Shown: in pieces, positions 16,419-25,005 of the stretch
Position numbering within the stretch: the stretch's first letter is position 1
How the letters are laid out: every line of letters begins with the position of its first letter
Origin: Pseudoclavibacter helvolus
GTDB taxonomy: Bacteria > Actinomycetota > Actinomycetes > Actinomycetales > Microbacteriaceae
NCBI RefSeq assembly: GCF_014191305.1
Contig: NZ_JACHWJ010000001.1
Span: forward strand, 620,001-684,000
Direction: 5' to 3'
DNA: 64,000 nt
Translations under genes and position numbers: made by a program
The notes under the pieces: model-generated
Seen by the model: the letters and a program-made list of their open reading frames with translations, nothing else
What the model was told of the DNA's origin: nothing
The model's database searches: none

Positions 16419-17120
16419 ATGCCTGGCCTCGCCACAGCCGTCCTGCACGCCGCTAGTTCGGGAGGGGGCGCCGTCGAAGAAGCGACAGGCGGAATCTTCG
16501 GGGTCATCTCCGACTGGGCGATCGACATCATGGGCACCATCGGCGCTCCTGGCGCAGGCATCGCCGTGGCGCTCGAGAACCTCTTCCCGCCGATCCCCTC
16601 GGAGATCATCCTGCCGCTCGCGGGGCTGGCCGCGCACCAGGGCAAGTTCACCGTCATCGAGGCGATCATCTGGACCACGATCGGCTCCGTCGTCGGCGCC
16701 TACGCGCTGTACTGGCTGGGCCGCTGGCTTGGCCACAACCGCATGGTGTGGATCGCGCGGAAGATCCCGCTCGTCGACGCGGCCGACGTCGTCAAGACGA
16801 CAAACTGGTTCAAGAAGCACGGCAAGAAAGCCGTCTTCTTGGGCCGGTTCCTGCCCATCTTCCGCAGCCTGATCTCGATTCCGGCCGGTATCGAGCGGAT
16901 GCCGGCGCTCCAGTTCGGGTTGCTGACGCTCGCGGGTTCCGCGATCTGGAACACCGTCTTCGTCATGGCCGGCTACCTACTCGGCGATTCGTGGGAGCAG
17001 ATCCTCATCTACGCGGATGCGCTCAAGTACCTCGTGTACGCCCTCGTCGCGGGCGCCATCATCTGGTTCCTCGTCGTGAAGATCCGCGGTCGCGTGCAGC
17101 GGGGCGGTCACTCCGCCTGA
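16419..17120 (+). CDS. DedA-family membrane protein
   Basis: A 233-residue DedA/VTT-domain integral membrane protein. The diagnostic segments are ALENLFPPIPSEIILPLAG (conserved Glu, about residues 50-68) and FLGRFLPIFRSLISIPAGIERM (conserved Arg pair, about residues 138-160), followed by WNTVFVMAGYLLG and a C-terminal transmembrane helix YLVYALVAGAIIWFLVV. DedA proteins are proton-dependent flippases, some moving undecaprenyl phosphate or phosphatidylethanolamine, and they support envelope integrity and antimicrobial resistance. The start ATG has AAGGAT about 12 bases upstream. It is the last gene before a bidirectional hairpin. Confidence 0.9.
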   Translation: MPGLATAVLHAASSGGGAVEEATGGIFGVISDWAIDIMGTIGAPGAGIAVALENLFPPIPSEIILPLAGLAAHQGKFTVIEAIIWTTIGSVVGAYALYWLGRWLGHNRMVWIARKIPLVDAADVVKTTNWFKKHGKKAVFLGRFLPIFRSLISIPAGIERMPALQFGLLTLAGSAIWNTVFVMAGYLLGDSWEQILIYADALKYLVYALVAGAIIWFLVVKIRGRVQRGGHSA

Positions 17121-17138
17121 GGCGCTGCCTGCAAGCCC

Positions 17139-17171
17139 GAGAGGACGCCCGCGACGAGCTGGCGTCCTCTT
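17139..17171. terminator. Bidirectional hairpin between DedA and helicase genes
   Basis: A 10-bp perfect stem (AGAGGACGCC, 17140-17149, pairing with 17161-17170) sits between the two convergent stops. T-rich sequence follows on the plus strand (TCTTCTCG). Confidence 0.75.
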
Positions 17172-17186
17172 CTCGTGTCTCTCGTC

Positions 17187-19016
17187 CTAGGCGCGCATAC
17201 GTCGGCGGAGAACGTCGATGCGTGCCTGGATCTGCGAGACGGTGGCCTGCCCAACTGCTGGCCCGCCGCAGCTGCGACGCAGCTCGGCGTGGACGATGCC
17301 GTGTGGCTCCCCCGACTGCTTCGAGTAGACGGAGACGAGGCTGTTGAGCAGCGTGCGCTGCTCCTTGAGCGTTCGGTGCAGGGCCTGCGGCGGTGCGGGT
17401 GCGGGCGGCCCCGCCTTGACGCGGGATTCCTGGATGCGCCCCTGCTTGGCCTGTCGCTGCGAGAGGACGGAACGCACCTGGTCGGCGTCGAGGATGCCAG
17501 GCAGCCCGAGGAACTCCAGCTCCTCCTCGCTGCCGACCTCCGCGGCATAGCCGAAGTCGCCTCCGTCGTACAGGACCTTGTCGAAGAGCGCCTCGCTGGA
17601 GATGGCCTCGAAGGTGAACTTCCCGAGCTCGTCTGAGGTTTTGTCCGGCCGCTCGGCGGCCGCCATCATGTCTTCCTCAGGAGCCCTCGAGTCATCGGCG
17701 TCTGCGAGCCTGTCGAGCGCGTGGTTGCGCTCCATCTCCAGGGCGTGCGCGAGCTTCGTGAGCTGCGGCACGCTCGGGACAAAGACCGTCGCCGTCTCGC
17801 CCTTCTTGCGGGCGCGGACGAAACGGCCGATCGCCTGCGCGAAGAACATGGGCGTCGAGGCGTTGGTGGCGTAGACGCCCACCGCAAGGCGCGGCACGTC
17901 GACTCCCTCTGACACCATGCGGACGGCGACCATCCAACGTTCGTCGCTTGTCGAGAACTCGGTGATGCGGTCGGACGCCCCCTTGTCATCGGAGAGGATG
18001 AGCGCGGGCTTCGTGCCTGTGATGGTCTTCAGGATCGCCGCATAGCCCTTGGCCGCGGCATGGTCGGTCGCGATCACGAGGCCGCCAGCGTCTGGCACTT
18101 CCTGGCGCACTTCGCTGAGGCGCTGGTCGGCGGCCTGGAGCACCTGCGGGATCCACTGCCCCTCGTGGTCGAGTGCCGTGCGCCAGGCCTGCGAGACGAT
18201 GTCCTTCGTGTTGTCTTCGGCCAGGCCTGCAGACATCTCCTCGCCCTGCGTGTCACGCCAGCGCACATTGCCTGCGTACGACATGAAGAGCACCGGGCGA
18301 ACCACGCCATCCTCGAGCGCCCGCCCGTAGCCGTACGAATAGTCGGTGAGCGAGGTGCGGATGCCGTCTTCATTCGGCGCGTACGTGACGAACGGGATCG
18401 GGGCCGAGTCGGACCGGAACGGAGTGCCCGTGAGCGAGAGGCGGCGGTCTGCGTGGCCGAACGCCTCCCGGATCGCGTCGCCCCAGCTCAGCGCGTCTCC
18501 GCCGTGGTGCACCTCGTCGAGGATCACGAGCGTTCGCCCGGAGGCCGTCAGATGGCTGTGCACGCTCGGCTTCATCGCCACCTGCGCGTAGGTCACGGCC
18601 ACGCCGTGGAACTGGCGTGAGTGGATGCCCTGGTTGTTGCCGTAGCGAGGGTCGATCCGGATGCCGACGCGTGCAGCGGCTTCTGCCCACTGCGTCTTGA
18701 GGTGGTCGGTCGGGGCAACGATCGTGATGCGGTCGACGGCACGCCGCTGGAGGAGCTCGGTCGCGAGGCGCAGCGCGAAGGTCGTCTTGCCTGCACCCGG
18801 AGTCGCCGAGGCAAGGAAGTCCCGCGGCTCGGACTCGAAGTAGACATCGAGGGCCTCTGCCTGCCAGGCGCGCAGCCTTCCGGCCGTGCCCCACGGGGCG
18901 CGCTGCGGGAACGACGGGGAGAGGTGCTCCGCGGCGAACGTGCCGACCTGGTGACCGTAGCGGGAGCCGTCGTGGCTGGAGGAGTGCGCTTCCTGGACGG
19001 CCTCGCGTTCGGTCAT
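17187..19016 (-). CDS. DEAD/DEAH-box (SF2) helicase
   Basis: A 609-residue superfamily 2 helicase with ordered motifs: Walker A SATPGAGKTTFALRLA (about residue 70), motif Ia IVAPTDHLKTQW, motif II ILDEVHHGGD, motif III SLTGTPFR, and in the second RecA fold VSEGVDVPRL and QAIGRFVRARK (motif VI). The tail of about 150 residues is charged and helical and shows no nuclease signature. Such XPB/ERCC3-like helicases are a stable part of many actinobacterial chromosomes. A DNA repair or RNA role is inferred, not shown. A weak AAAGGAA lies about 13 bases before the ATG. The gene stands alone between its convergent and upstream neighbours. Confidence 0.87.
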   Translation of the reverse strand: MTEREAVQEAHSSSHDGSRYGHQVGTFAAEHLSPSFPQRAPWGTAGRLRAWQAEALDVYFESEPRDFLASATPGAGKTTFALRLATELLQRRAVDRITIVAPTDHLKTQWAEAAARVGIRIDPRYGNNQGIHSRQFHGVAVTYAQVAMKPSVHSHLTASGRTLVILDEVHHGGDALSWGDAIREAFGHADRRLSLTGTPFRSDSAPIPFVTYAPNEDGIRTSLTDYSYGYGRALEDGVVRPVLFMSYAGNVRWRDTQGEEMSAGLAEDNTKDIVSQAWRTALDHEGQWIPQVLQAADQRLSEVRQEVPDAGGLVIATDHAAAKGYAAILKTITGTKPALILSDDKGASDRITEFSTSDERWMVAVRMVSEGVDVPRLAVGVYATNASTPMFFAQAIGRFVRARKKGETATVFVPSVPQLTKLAHALEMERNHALDRLADADDSRAPEEDMMAAAERPDKTSDELGKFTFEAISSEALFDKVLYDGGDFGYAAEVGSEEELEFLGLPGILDADQVRSVLSQRQAKQGRIQESRVKAGPPAPAPPQALHRTLKEQRTLLNSLVSVYSKQSGEPHGIVHAELRRSCGGPAVGQATVSQIQARIDVLRRRMRA

Positions 19017-19074
19017 AACTGCTGTGCGTTCCTTTCGAAGCCTGGGGGCCTAGCCGCTCAGGGCTTCCGCCGTT

Positions 19075-20253
19075 CTAGCGGACTTGTGGTGGATCTTGGA
19101 TGGGGCCGAGCCGGTGGCCCGCGTGCAGCCGGCGGACGGCCCGCTCGTTGGACGGGTGCAGCCCGCCCGCAAGCACGTCCCGCAACAGGCGCGCGAGCTC
19201 GTGTCCGGAACGGTAGCCGCTGCCACCGACAATCCCGAGCGCGTCGTGCGTCGTGGCCGTCGCGGCGGCGACCGCTTCATACTTCGCCATCGTCAGGCGC
19301 GCGAACCAGGCGTCGCCGTGTGGCGCCCCCTCGTCGACATCGCGAGCGATGGACTCAACGAGGGTACGCGCTGCGAGCTGTCGAATGCTCATTCTGGCGA
19401 TTTCTTCTCGAACTTGCACGTCGTCGGCGAGCCGGATCCCGCCCTGCGTCGAACTCGTCCGGTGCTTCGCGGCATCGATCGCCAGCTCGAGCGCCCGGTC
19501 GCCAATCCCGACGTAGCAGGAGGCGACGAGAAGCAGGAAATTCGAGTGCACGGCGAAGATGTGCGGCTCGCCGTTCGGGCCGACGGGGAGACGAGCAATC
19601 ACTCGTTCCGGCGGGATCAGCGCGCCTTCAAGCGACGTGGAGCAGCTCTGCGTCGCGCGCATCCCGAGCGTGTCCCAGTCGTCGTGGATGCGCACCCCGT
19701 CATCGTCGCGCCGCAGCACGCCGTGCACGAGCGCTGGAGTATCGCCCGTGTCGTCACGGCCGAACGTGACGAGCCTCGTCCAGACAGGCGAGAGGGACGT
19801 GAAGATCTTCATGCCGTGGAGCCGATAGCCGCCGTCGCTCTGCGGTTCCGCGCGGACGTTCGAGTCGTAGAGCACCGCGTCGTTGCCAATTTCAGAGATC
19901 GCAAGGGCGTAGGTCTCCCCCGCGACGATCTCGCGCATCATCCAGTCGAGAGCGTCATCACCCGACTCGTGCCTCGACCGAGCGATACCCGAGACGACGT
20001 GGTGCATGTTGACGGCGAGCGCGGTCGCGGGCGCTGCAGCAGCGAGTCGCGCCTGGCACTTGACGGTCTGCTCCAGCGATGCTCCCGTGCCGCCGAAGTC
20101 GCGGGGAACGAGGAGGCGGAGGTAGCCCGTATCGCGCAGGGCCTCGAGATCGTCGGTGGGGAACGAATTCTCCGCGTCGTGGCGGCTCGCGCGCTGGTTG
20201 AGCACCTCGAGCAGGTCGTCGGCCAAAATGGATCTCGGGTCTGAAGCTGGCAT
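19075..20253 (-). CDS. Acyl-CoA dehydrogenase family flavoprotein
   Basis: A 392-residue protein with the acyl-CoA dehydrogenase fold: an N-terminal helical domain with LRLLVPRDFGGTGASLEQTV, a middle beta domain with YALAISEIGNDAV, GYRLHGMKIFTSLSPV and WDTLGMRATQSCST, and a C-terminal helical bundle ending DALGIVGGSGYRSGHELARLLRDVLAG. The catalytic-base position of classical enzymes is not obvious, so it may be an ACAD-like hydroxylase or DszC-type monooxygenase-related member that uses reduced flavin. The ATG at 20253 is preferred; a GTG at 20262 is also in frame. There are no fatty-acid oxidation genes nearby. Confidence 0.83.
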   Translation of the reverse strand: MPASDPRSILADDLLEVLNQRASRHDAENSFPTDDLEALRDTGYLRLLVPRDFGGTGASLEQTVKCQARLAAAAPATALAVNMHHVVSGIARSRHESGDDALDWMMREIVAGETYALAISEIGNDAVLYDSNVRAEPQSDGGYRLHGMKIFTSLSPVWTRLVTFGRDDTGDTPALVHGVLRRDDDGVRIHDDWDTLGMRATQSCSTSLEGALIPPERVIARLPVGPNGEPHIFAVHSNFLLLVASCYVGIGDRALELAIDAAKHRTSSTQGGIRLADDVQVREEIARMSIRQLAARTLVESIARDVDEGAPHGDAWFARLTMAKYEAVAAATATTHDALGIVGGSGYRSGHELARLLRDVLAGGLHPSNERAVRRLHAGHRLGPIQDPPQVR

Positions 20254-20350
20254 GTCCACCACGCTACTCGTCAGTGCTTCGACCTCAATGAAGAAGTCGC
20301 GGCCGACGAGGGTCTAGTCTTCAGTTCCGATCGAGGAGAGAAACAGCGAG

Positions 20351-21157
20351 ATGTCAGAACGCGAACTCATTCCCTGGAGCCGCTACGTCGCCCTCGGCGA
20401 TTCCTTCACGGAGGGCGTCGGAGACCCGGAACCCACTGCTCCTGGCGGCCTTCGAGGCTGGGCCGACCGTGTCGCCGAAGAACTCGCCGCGCACCGCTCC
20501 GATTTCGCCTACGCGAACCTCGCCGTCCGCGGGCGGCTGCTCGATCAGATCGCCGAGGAGCAGCTCGAACCGGCTCTTGAGCTCAAGCCGGACCTCGTGA
20601 CGATTTCCGCTGGCGGCAACGACATCATCCGCCCCGGAGCCGATCCAGACGCGATCGCCGCGCGCTTCTCGCGGCTCGTCGGCTCGCTGCGCAAATCAGG
20701 TGCAACGGTTGTCGTCTTTACTGGGGTCGACACCAAGTTCGCGCCAGTGTTCTCCTCGATGCGTGGCAAGATCGCGATCTACAACGAGCACATCCGCGGC
20801 ATCGCCGAGTACCACGACTGCATCGTCGCGGACCAGTGGGCACTGCGGGCCATCCAGAGGCCGAGCATGTGGGTCAGCGACCGACTGCACCTCAACTCGT
20901 ACGGGCACCACGAGGTGGCGCGAATGGTGCTCGACGCGCTTAACGTCGAGAACGAGCTCGTCGCTATGCAGCCAGCCCCCGCGCGGCCCGCCAGGTGGCG
21001 CGAGGCGCGCGCTCAGGACATGGTCTGGGCACGCGAGCACCTGGTGCCCTGGGTGCTCCGCCGACTCCGGAACGAGTCGTCCGGCGATAACGTGATCGCC
21101 AAGCGCCCGTTCGCGGAACCCTTCTCCTTCGGCAGGGACGACACGCCTACCCAGTGA
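20351..21157 (+). CDS. SGNH/GDSL-type hydrolase
   Basis: A 268-residue SGNH hydrolase with all four blocks: YVALGDSFTEGVGD (nucleophile Ser near residue 18), NLAVRG (Gly), TISAGGNDI (Asn) and SDRLHLNSYGH (catalytic Asp and His, about residue 180). These enzymes are esterases or lipases acting on small esters or acylated glycans. No signal peptide is seen, so it is probably cytosolic. GAGGAGA lies about nine bases before the ATG. The last residues run 11 bases into the convergent methyltransferase gene. Confidence 0.9.
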   Translation: MSERELIPWSRYVALGDSFTEGVGDPEPTAPGGLRGWADRVAEELAAHRSDFAYANLAVRGRLLDQIAEEQLEPALELKPDLVTISAGGNDIIRPGADPDAIAARFSRLVGSLRKSGATVVVFTGVDTKFAPVFSSMRGKIAIYNEHIRGIAEYHDCIVADQWALRAIQRPSMWVSDRLHLNSYGHHEVARMVLDALNVENELVAMQPAPARPARWREARAQDMVWAREHLVPWVLRRLRNESSGDNVIAKRPFAEPFSFGRDDTPTQ

Positions 21158-21986
21158 GCGCGTAGAGCGCCACTGCGCTCGCCGCTGCGACGTTGAGCGA
21201 GTCGACTCCGTGGAGCATGGGGATCGTGACGGTGGTCGTCGCCGCGCTGAGTGCGCCGCGACTGAGCCCGTCCCCCTCGGTGCCGAGCATGATCGCGACG
21301 CGGTCGGGTCGGTTTGAGGCGTACTCGCGCAGCGAGACCGCGTTGTCGTCGAGGGCAAGCGCAGCGACGTCGAAACCGGCGTCGGCGAACAGCTTTGCGG
21401 CCTCCCCCCAGGCTGGGAGGCGCGTCCAGGGCACCTGGAAGACAGTGCCCATGCTGACTCTCACGCTTCGTCGATAGAGCGGGTCGGCGCACTCCTGGGT
21501 GACCAGCACGGCGTCCGCGCCGAGGCCCGCAGCGGCGCGGAAGACAGCGCCGACGTTCGTGTGGTCGACGAGATCCTCGAGGACAACCACGGTCTTCGCC
21601 CCGGAGAGGAGCTCGGCCGGGTCGCGGAGGGCAGGGCGGTGCATGGAGGCGAGCGCTCCCCGGTGCATCCGGAAGCCCGTGAGCTGCTCAAGCTGCTCGC
21701 TGGTGCCGACGAAGACAGGGACGTCAGGGAAGGGCTCGAGCAGCGGCTCGACGGTCGGCAGCCACTGCTCCATGAGCAGGAGCGACCGCGGCGTGTGTCC
21801 GGCGCGCAGGGCTCGCTCGATAACCTTCGGCGACTCGGCGATGTAGAGGCCGCCCTCTGGCTCGAGCCGCCTGCGAAGCGCGACGTCGGTCAGCCGGGAA
21901 TAGTCGTCGAGTCCAGACTGTTCGAGTGAGCGGACGGATGGGGCCGCACGTGGCCAATCGGTCGGCTGGAGAGGGGTCAGGCGCAT
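21147..21986 (-). CDS. SpoU/TrmH-family RNA 2'-O-methyltransferase
   Basis: A 279-residue SPOUT methyltransferase: an N-terminal substrate-binding part (FIAESPKVIERAL-like GLYIAESPKVIERALRAG) and the C-terminal knotted domain with the three SpoU motifs, VVLEDLVDHTNVGAVFRAAA, AIMLGTEGDGLS and VTIPMLHGVDSLNVAAASAV. It methylates a ribose 2'-OH in tRNA or rRNA; the target is unknown. The MRLTPLQPTDWP start at 21986 fits the family, whereas the longer frame upstream is antisense to the sirtuin. Its start codon overlaps the divergent sirtuin start by two bases. The stop overlaps the convergent SGNH hydrolase gene by 11 bases. Confidence 0.9.
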   Translation of the reverse strand: MRLTPLQPTDWPRAAPSVRSLEQSGLDDYSRLTDVALRRRLEPEGGLYIAESPKVIERALRAGHTPRSLLLMEQWLPTVEPLLEPFPDVPVFVGTSEQLEQLTGFRMHRGALASMHRPALRDPAELLSGAKTVVVLEDLVDHTNVGAVFRAAAGLGADAVLVTQECADPLYRRSVRVSMGTVFQVPWTRLPAWGEAAKLFADAGFDVAALALDDNAVSLREYASNRPDRVAIMLGTEGDGLSRGALSAATTTVTIPMLHGVDSLNVAAASAVALYALTG

Positions 21987-22860
21987 GGAGGCAATCCTGT
22001 CAGAAGCGAGCGGAGCCGGGGCGGCGCGGTCGCGAGTAGAAGGGCTCGCTCGTGCTGCCGACGTGCTCACGGATCGCACGTTCGCCGTGCTGACGGGCGC
22101 TGGCCTCTCGACCGACTCCGGCATCCCGGACTACCGCGGCGACGGCAAGGCGCCGCGGATCTCGCCTATGACGATCCAGCAGTTCATGTCGGACGAGTCG
22201 ATTCGCCGGCGGTACTGGGCGGGCGCTGCAGTCGGTGCTGCTCGATTCGCCGGAGCCGAGCCGAACGCAGGCCACCTCGCGCTGGTCGAGCTCGAGCAGC
22301 ATGGGGCCGCCACGGGTGTCGCCACCCAGAACGTGGATGGGCTCCACCTGCGCGCTGGGAGCCGAAACGTCGTCGAGCTGCACGGCAGCATGCGGACTGC
22401 GAGCTGCACCAATTGCGGCCATGAGATCTCGAGGGCGGCTCTGCTCGCGGACATCCTCGAATCCTCGCCAGGTATCGCCGAGCTCGCCGCGGACGCAAGC
22501 AGCCGACCCGACGGTGACGCCGACGCCAGCGGCACCGAGATCGAGACGCTGCCGTCCTGCCCCGTCTGCGGCGGCATCCTGCAGCCTGACGTCGTGATGT
22601 TCGGCGACGTCGTGCGCCCAGACGTCGCCGAGCGCGCCAGACAGCTCGTCGACGGGGCAGACGCCCTGCTTGTCGCGGGCACGTCCCTCGTCGTCAACAC
22701 CGGGCGCAGGCTGGTCCACCGCGCTGTCGCCGCGAACAAGCCAGTCGTGCTGTTCAATCGCGGCGACGCCGCCATCGAGCACCTGGCGTCCGTCTACGTC
22801 GAAGGTGGAACCTCGGAGTCGCTCGCCGACCTCGCTGCGCGGCTCACTTCGGAGTCCTAG
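21985..22860 (+). CDS. Sir2-family NAD-dependent protein deacylase
   Basis: A 291-residue sirtuin: the NAD-binding GAGLSTDSGIPDYRG (about residues 37-51), TQNVDGLH (catalytic region, about 112-119), the HGS catalytic histidine, a zinc ribbon with Cys pairs in CTNCGHE and CPVCGG, and VAGTSLVVNTGRRLV plus LFNRGDAA for the adenosine pocket. It removes acetyl or other acyl groups from lysines, coupling protein acylation to NAD level. The segment between the zinc Cys pairs is long (about 50 residues) with an acidic DGDADASGTE stretch. The start at 21985 overlaps the divergent methyltransferase start, which is unusual; a GTG about 80 bases further in is an alternative. Confidence 0.9.
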   Translation: MEAILSEASGAGAARSRVEGLARAADVLTDRTFAVLTGAGLSTDSGIPDYRGDGKAPRISPMTIQQFMSDESIRRRYWAGAAVGAARFAGAEPNAGHLALVELEQHGAATGVATQNVDGLHLRAGSRNVVELHGSMRTASCTNCGHEISRAALLADILESSPGIAELAADASSRPDGDADASGTEIETLPSCPVCGGILQPDVVMFGDVVRPDVAERARQLVDGADALLVAGTSLVVNTGRRLVHRAVAANKPVVLFNRGDAAIEHLASVYVEGGTSESLADLAARLTSES

Positions 22861-22875
22861 GAACGCGCCGAGCTG

Positions 22876-23955
22876 TCAGGCGCGGCGCAGCTCGGCTACC
22901 TGTCGGCACGCCTCGAGCAGCTCGGAGGCCGAGCGCTCCCACGCGTACTCCCCCGCCCGCCCCACTCCTGCTTCCGACGCGGCGCTCCACGCCGCGGGAT
23001 CGTTCTGGAGCCGCCTGGCCATGGTGGCCAGCAGACCGGCATCGTCCGCAGGGAAGTACCGGGCCGCGGTTCCGCCGACCTCTCTGAAGATCGGGGTGTC
23101 GCTCACCAGGATGGGCGTGCCCGCAGACATCGCTTCCACGAGCGGGAGCCCGAAGCCCTCGCTCTTCGAGGCCGTCACGAGCGCTGTCGCTCCGTGGAGG
23201 AGCGACCGGTACTCTTCGTCGCTGACTCCCTGGTGGGCGACGATCGATCCTGCGGGTGCGATCGCCTCGAGCTCGGCCAGCGTGCGTGCATCCGCCTTCG
23301 AGCAGAGGTGGAGGCGCCAGCCAGGCAGGTCCCGCATGGCGCGAGCGAGCGTCTCCACGTTCTTGTACGGCATGAACGAACCCATGTAGACGAGGTTCGG
23401 CTCGCTCGGGGGCGTCGATCTGGGGGCGGAGGCGAACGCGGGGTCGGGTGCGTTGGGAACGAGCGGGATCGGTTTTCGAGTCAGCCTGTTGGCGCGCAAC
23501 AGCTCGCGGGTTGTCGCCGAGACGACCGCCACCTGGTCGGCGCCTCGCAGGAGCAGCCGCTGCGGCCAGAAGGACAGGTGGTAGACGCGCCACAGTGCCC
23601 GGACGTACCAGGGCAGGAACTGCGGCGGTTTCGGGTGCTCGTAGTAGATGAGGTCGTGGATCGTCAGGATGAGGCCGTAGTCGCGCCCGATCGAGCCCAT
23701 CGTCTGCATCGGGCTCACGACGACGTCAGGGTCCAGGCGGTTCACCTGTCTGGCTACGAGCGGCTCGACGGCCGAGGTGGGCGCGCTGATGAGCTCGTGT
23801 GGCAGGTCGGGCAGCATCGGTAGCTGCCGTTCGTCCGAGATGAGCATGGTCACTGGGTGCAGGGCGGAGAGCGCTCGAACGAGCTCTGCAGAGTATCGGG
23901 AGATGCCGTCGTGGCGGTCTATGCGCACGTAGCGGCAGTCGAAGAGGAGCTTCAC
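22876..23955 (-). CDS. GT4-family glycosyltransferase
   Basis: A 359-residue GT-B glycosyltransferase (group 1). The N-terminal domain has DCRYVRIDRHDGISRYSAEL and ILTIHDLIYYEHP. The C-terminal nucleotide-sugar domain has NLVYMGSFMPYKNVETLARA, the E-x7-E motif region SKSEGFGLPLVEAMSAGTPI, and FREVGGTAARYF. It transfers a sugar from a nucleotide donor to an envelope glycan or lipid; donor and acceptor cannot be told. It is coupled to the upstream alpha/beta hydrolase by a four-base overlap. No signal peptide or transmembrane helix is seen, so it probably acts on the inner face of the membrane. Confidence 0.9.
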   Translation of the reverse strand: MKLLFDCRYVRIDRHDGISRYSAELVRALSALHPVTMLISDERQLPMLPDLPHELISAPTSAVEPLVARQVNRLDPDVVVSPMQTMGSIGRDYGLILTIHDLIYYEHPKPPQFLPWYVRALWRVYHLSFWPQRLLLRGADQVAVVSATTRELLRANRLTRKPIPLVPNAPDPAFASAPRSTPPSEPNLVYMGSFMPYKNVETLARAMRDLPGWRLHLCSKADARTLAELEAIAPAGSIVAHQGVSDEEYRSLLHGATALVTASKSEGFGLPLVEAMSAGTPILVSDTPIFREVGGTAARYFPADDAGLLATMARRLQNDPAAWSAASEAGVGRAGEYAWERSASELLEACRQVAELRRA

Positions 23956-24899
23956 CTCGTCCGCTCCGCGTCGTCCTCGACCCGTGCTTCGTTGATGCCT
24001 GTCTCGCCGTCGATGCCTGTCTCGCCGTCGATGAAGGTGGAGATGAGGCGGGCCGCAGCGATGGGAGTCTCGTAGTGCACGAGGTGGCCCGTGCCCGCGA
24101 TGACATGCAGCGGCAGGTCCGCGACCCGGGCGAGCTCGAGTTGCGCCTCGAGCGGCGCGATGTCGTCGAGCGCACCTGCGATGAGCACGGTGGATGACGG
24201 GAGCTCGGTTGCATGCGCGAGCACGGAATCGGACACGGATGCTCTGAAGGCCGCGAGGAGCGTGTCCCGGTCGGAGAAGTCAGAGAAGTGGCGCTCGTGC
24301 TCGGCGTGGATCCAGGCCCGCAGCGGCTTCGACTTGGTCTTGGCCATGACCTCGCTCATGACGCGCGTGATGAGCGGATGGGACAGGAGGAGTTGACCGG
24401 CAGGCGCGGGGAGGCGGGAGCCGAGCCAGTAGTAGAAAATCGCGAGCCTCGTCAGGATCGCCTGCGGTCCTTCCAAGGCGGGCGACGCGATGGGGTTGAC
24501 CAGGACGAGGCGACGCTCGCCGATGGCGGCTTGCCTGCGGGAGATCACGAGCGAGCCGAACGAATGACCGAGGACGATCGCGTCGCCCGCGGGGTCGACC
24601 TGCTCGAGGAAGGCCTCGAGCCAGGCCGAGTAGTCGTCGAGCGAGTGGCCACGCTCGAGCGGTGCCGACGCGCCGAACCCTGGCAGGTCGGGCGCGATGA
24701 AGCGAACCCGCGGGAGTCGCTCGACGACCGGAAGGAGCCCGTGGTGGGTGCCCCGGAAGCCATGCACCAGCACGACGGTCGCCGCTGCGTCAGCGGCGGC
24801 GGGGCCGATCTCCCACCAGGCGCACTCTGAGCCGAGGACGTGCGTCGTGTGGGCGAGCGACGGGGACTCAGGAGTGGCTGCGAGAGCTGAGGAAGGCAT
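23952..24899 (-). CDS. Alpha/beta-fold hydrolase
   Basis: A 315-residue alpha/beta hydrolase: oxyanion region VVLVHGFRGTHHG, nucleophile elbow ILGHSFGS-like VLGHSFGSLVIS (Ser about residue 110), Asp in IAGALDDIAPLEA and His in GTGHLVHYETP. A helical cap spans residues 150-235. Start MPSSALAATPESP at 24899 was chosen because the longer frame upstream is antisense to the exonuclease gene. Near the C-terminus is a perfect 18-bp tandem repeat giving GETGID twice. The gene overlaps the downstream glycosyltransferase gene by four bases. The substrate is unknown. Confidence 0.87.
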   Translation of the reverse strand: MPSSALAATPESPSLAHTTHVLGSECAWWEIGPAAADAAATVVLVHGFRGTHHGLLPVVERLPRVRFIAPDLPGFGASAPLERGHSLDDYSAWLEAFLEQVDPAGDAIVLGHSFGSLVISRRQAAIGERRLVLVNPIASPALEGPQAILTRLAIFYYWLGSRLPAPAGQLLLSHPLITRVMSEVMAKTKSKPLRAWIHAEHERHFSDFSDRDTLLAAFRASVSDSVLAHATELPSSTVLIAGALDDIAPLEAQLELARVADLPLHVIAGTGHLVHYETPIAAARLISTFIDGETGIDGETGINEARVEDDAERTR

Positions 24900-25005
24900 C
24901 GTGCAAGAGTGTACCGAGCAGGGCGGGAGGCCGTGCTCAGGCGCGTCCGTGCTCCGGCGGGGAACCTGCGTCTGCAAGATGACTTCGAGGTGGGATGAGG
25001 AAGCA

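Noticed and set aside
17187-19016. Helicase as part of a defence system
   Set aside because: It has no nuclease, methylase or other defence partner beside it and occupies an ordinary core position.
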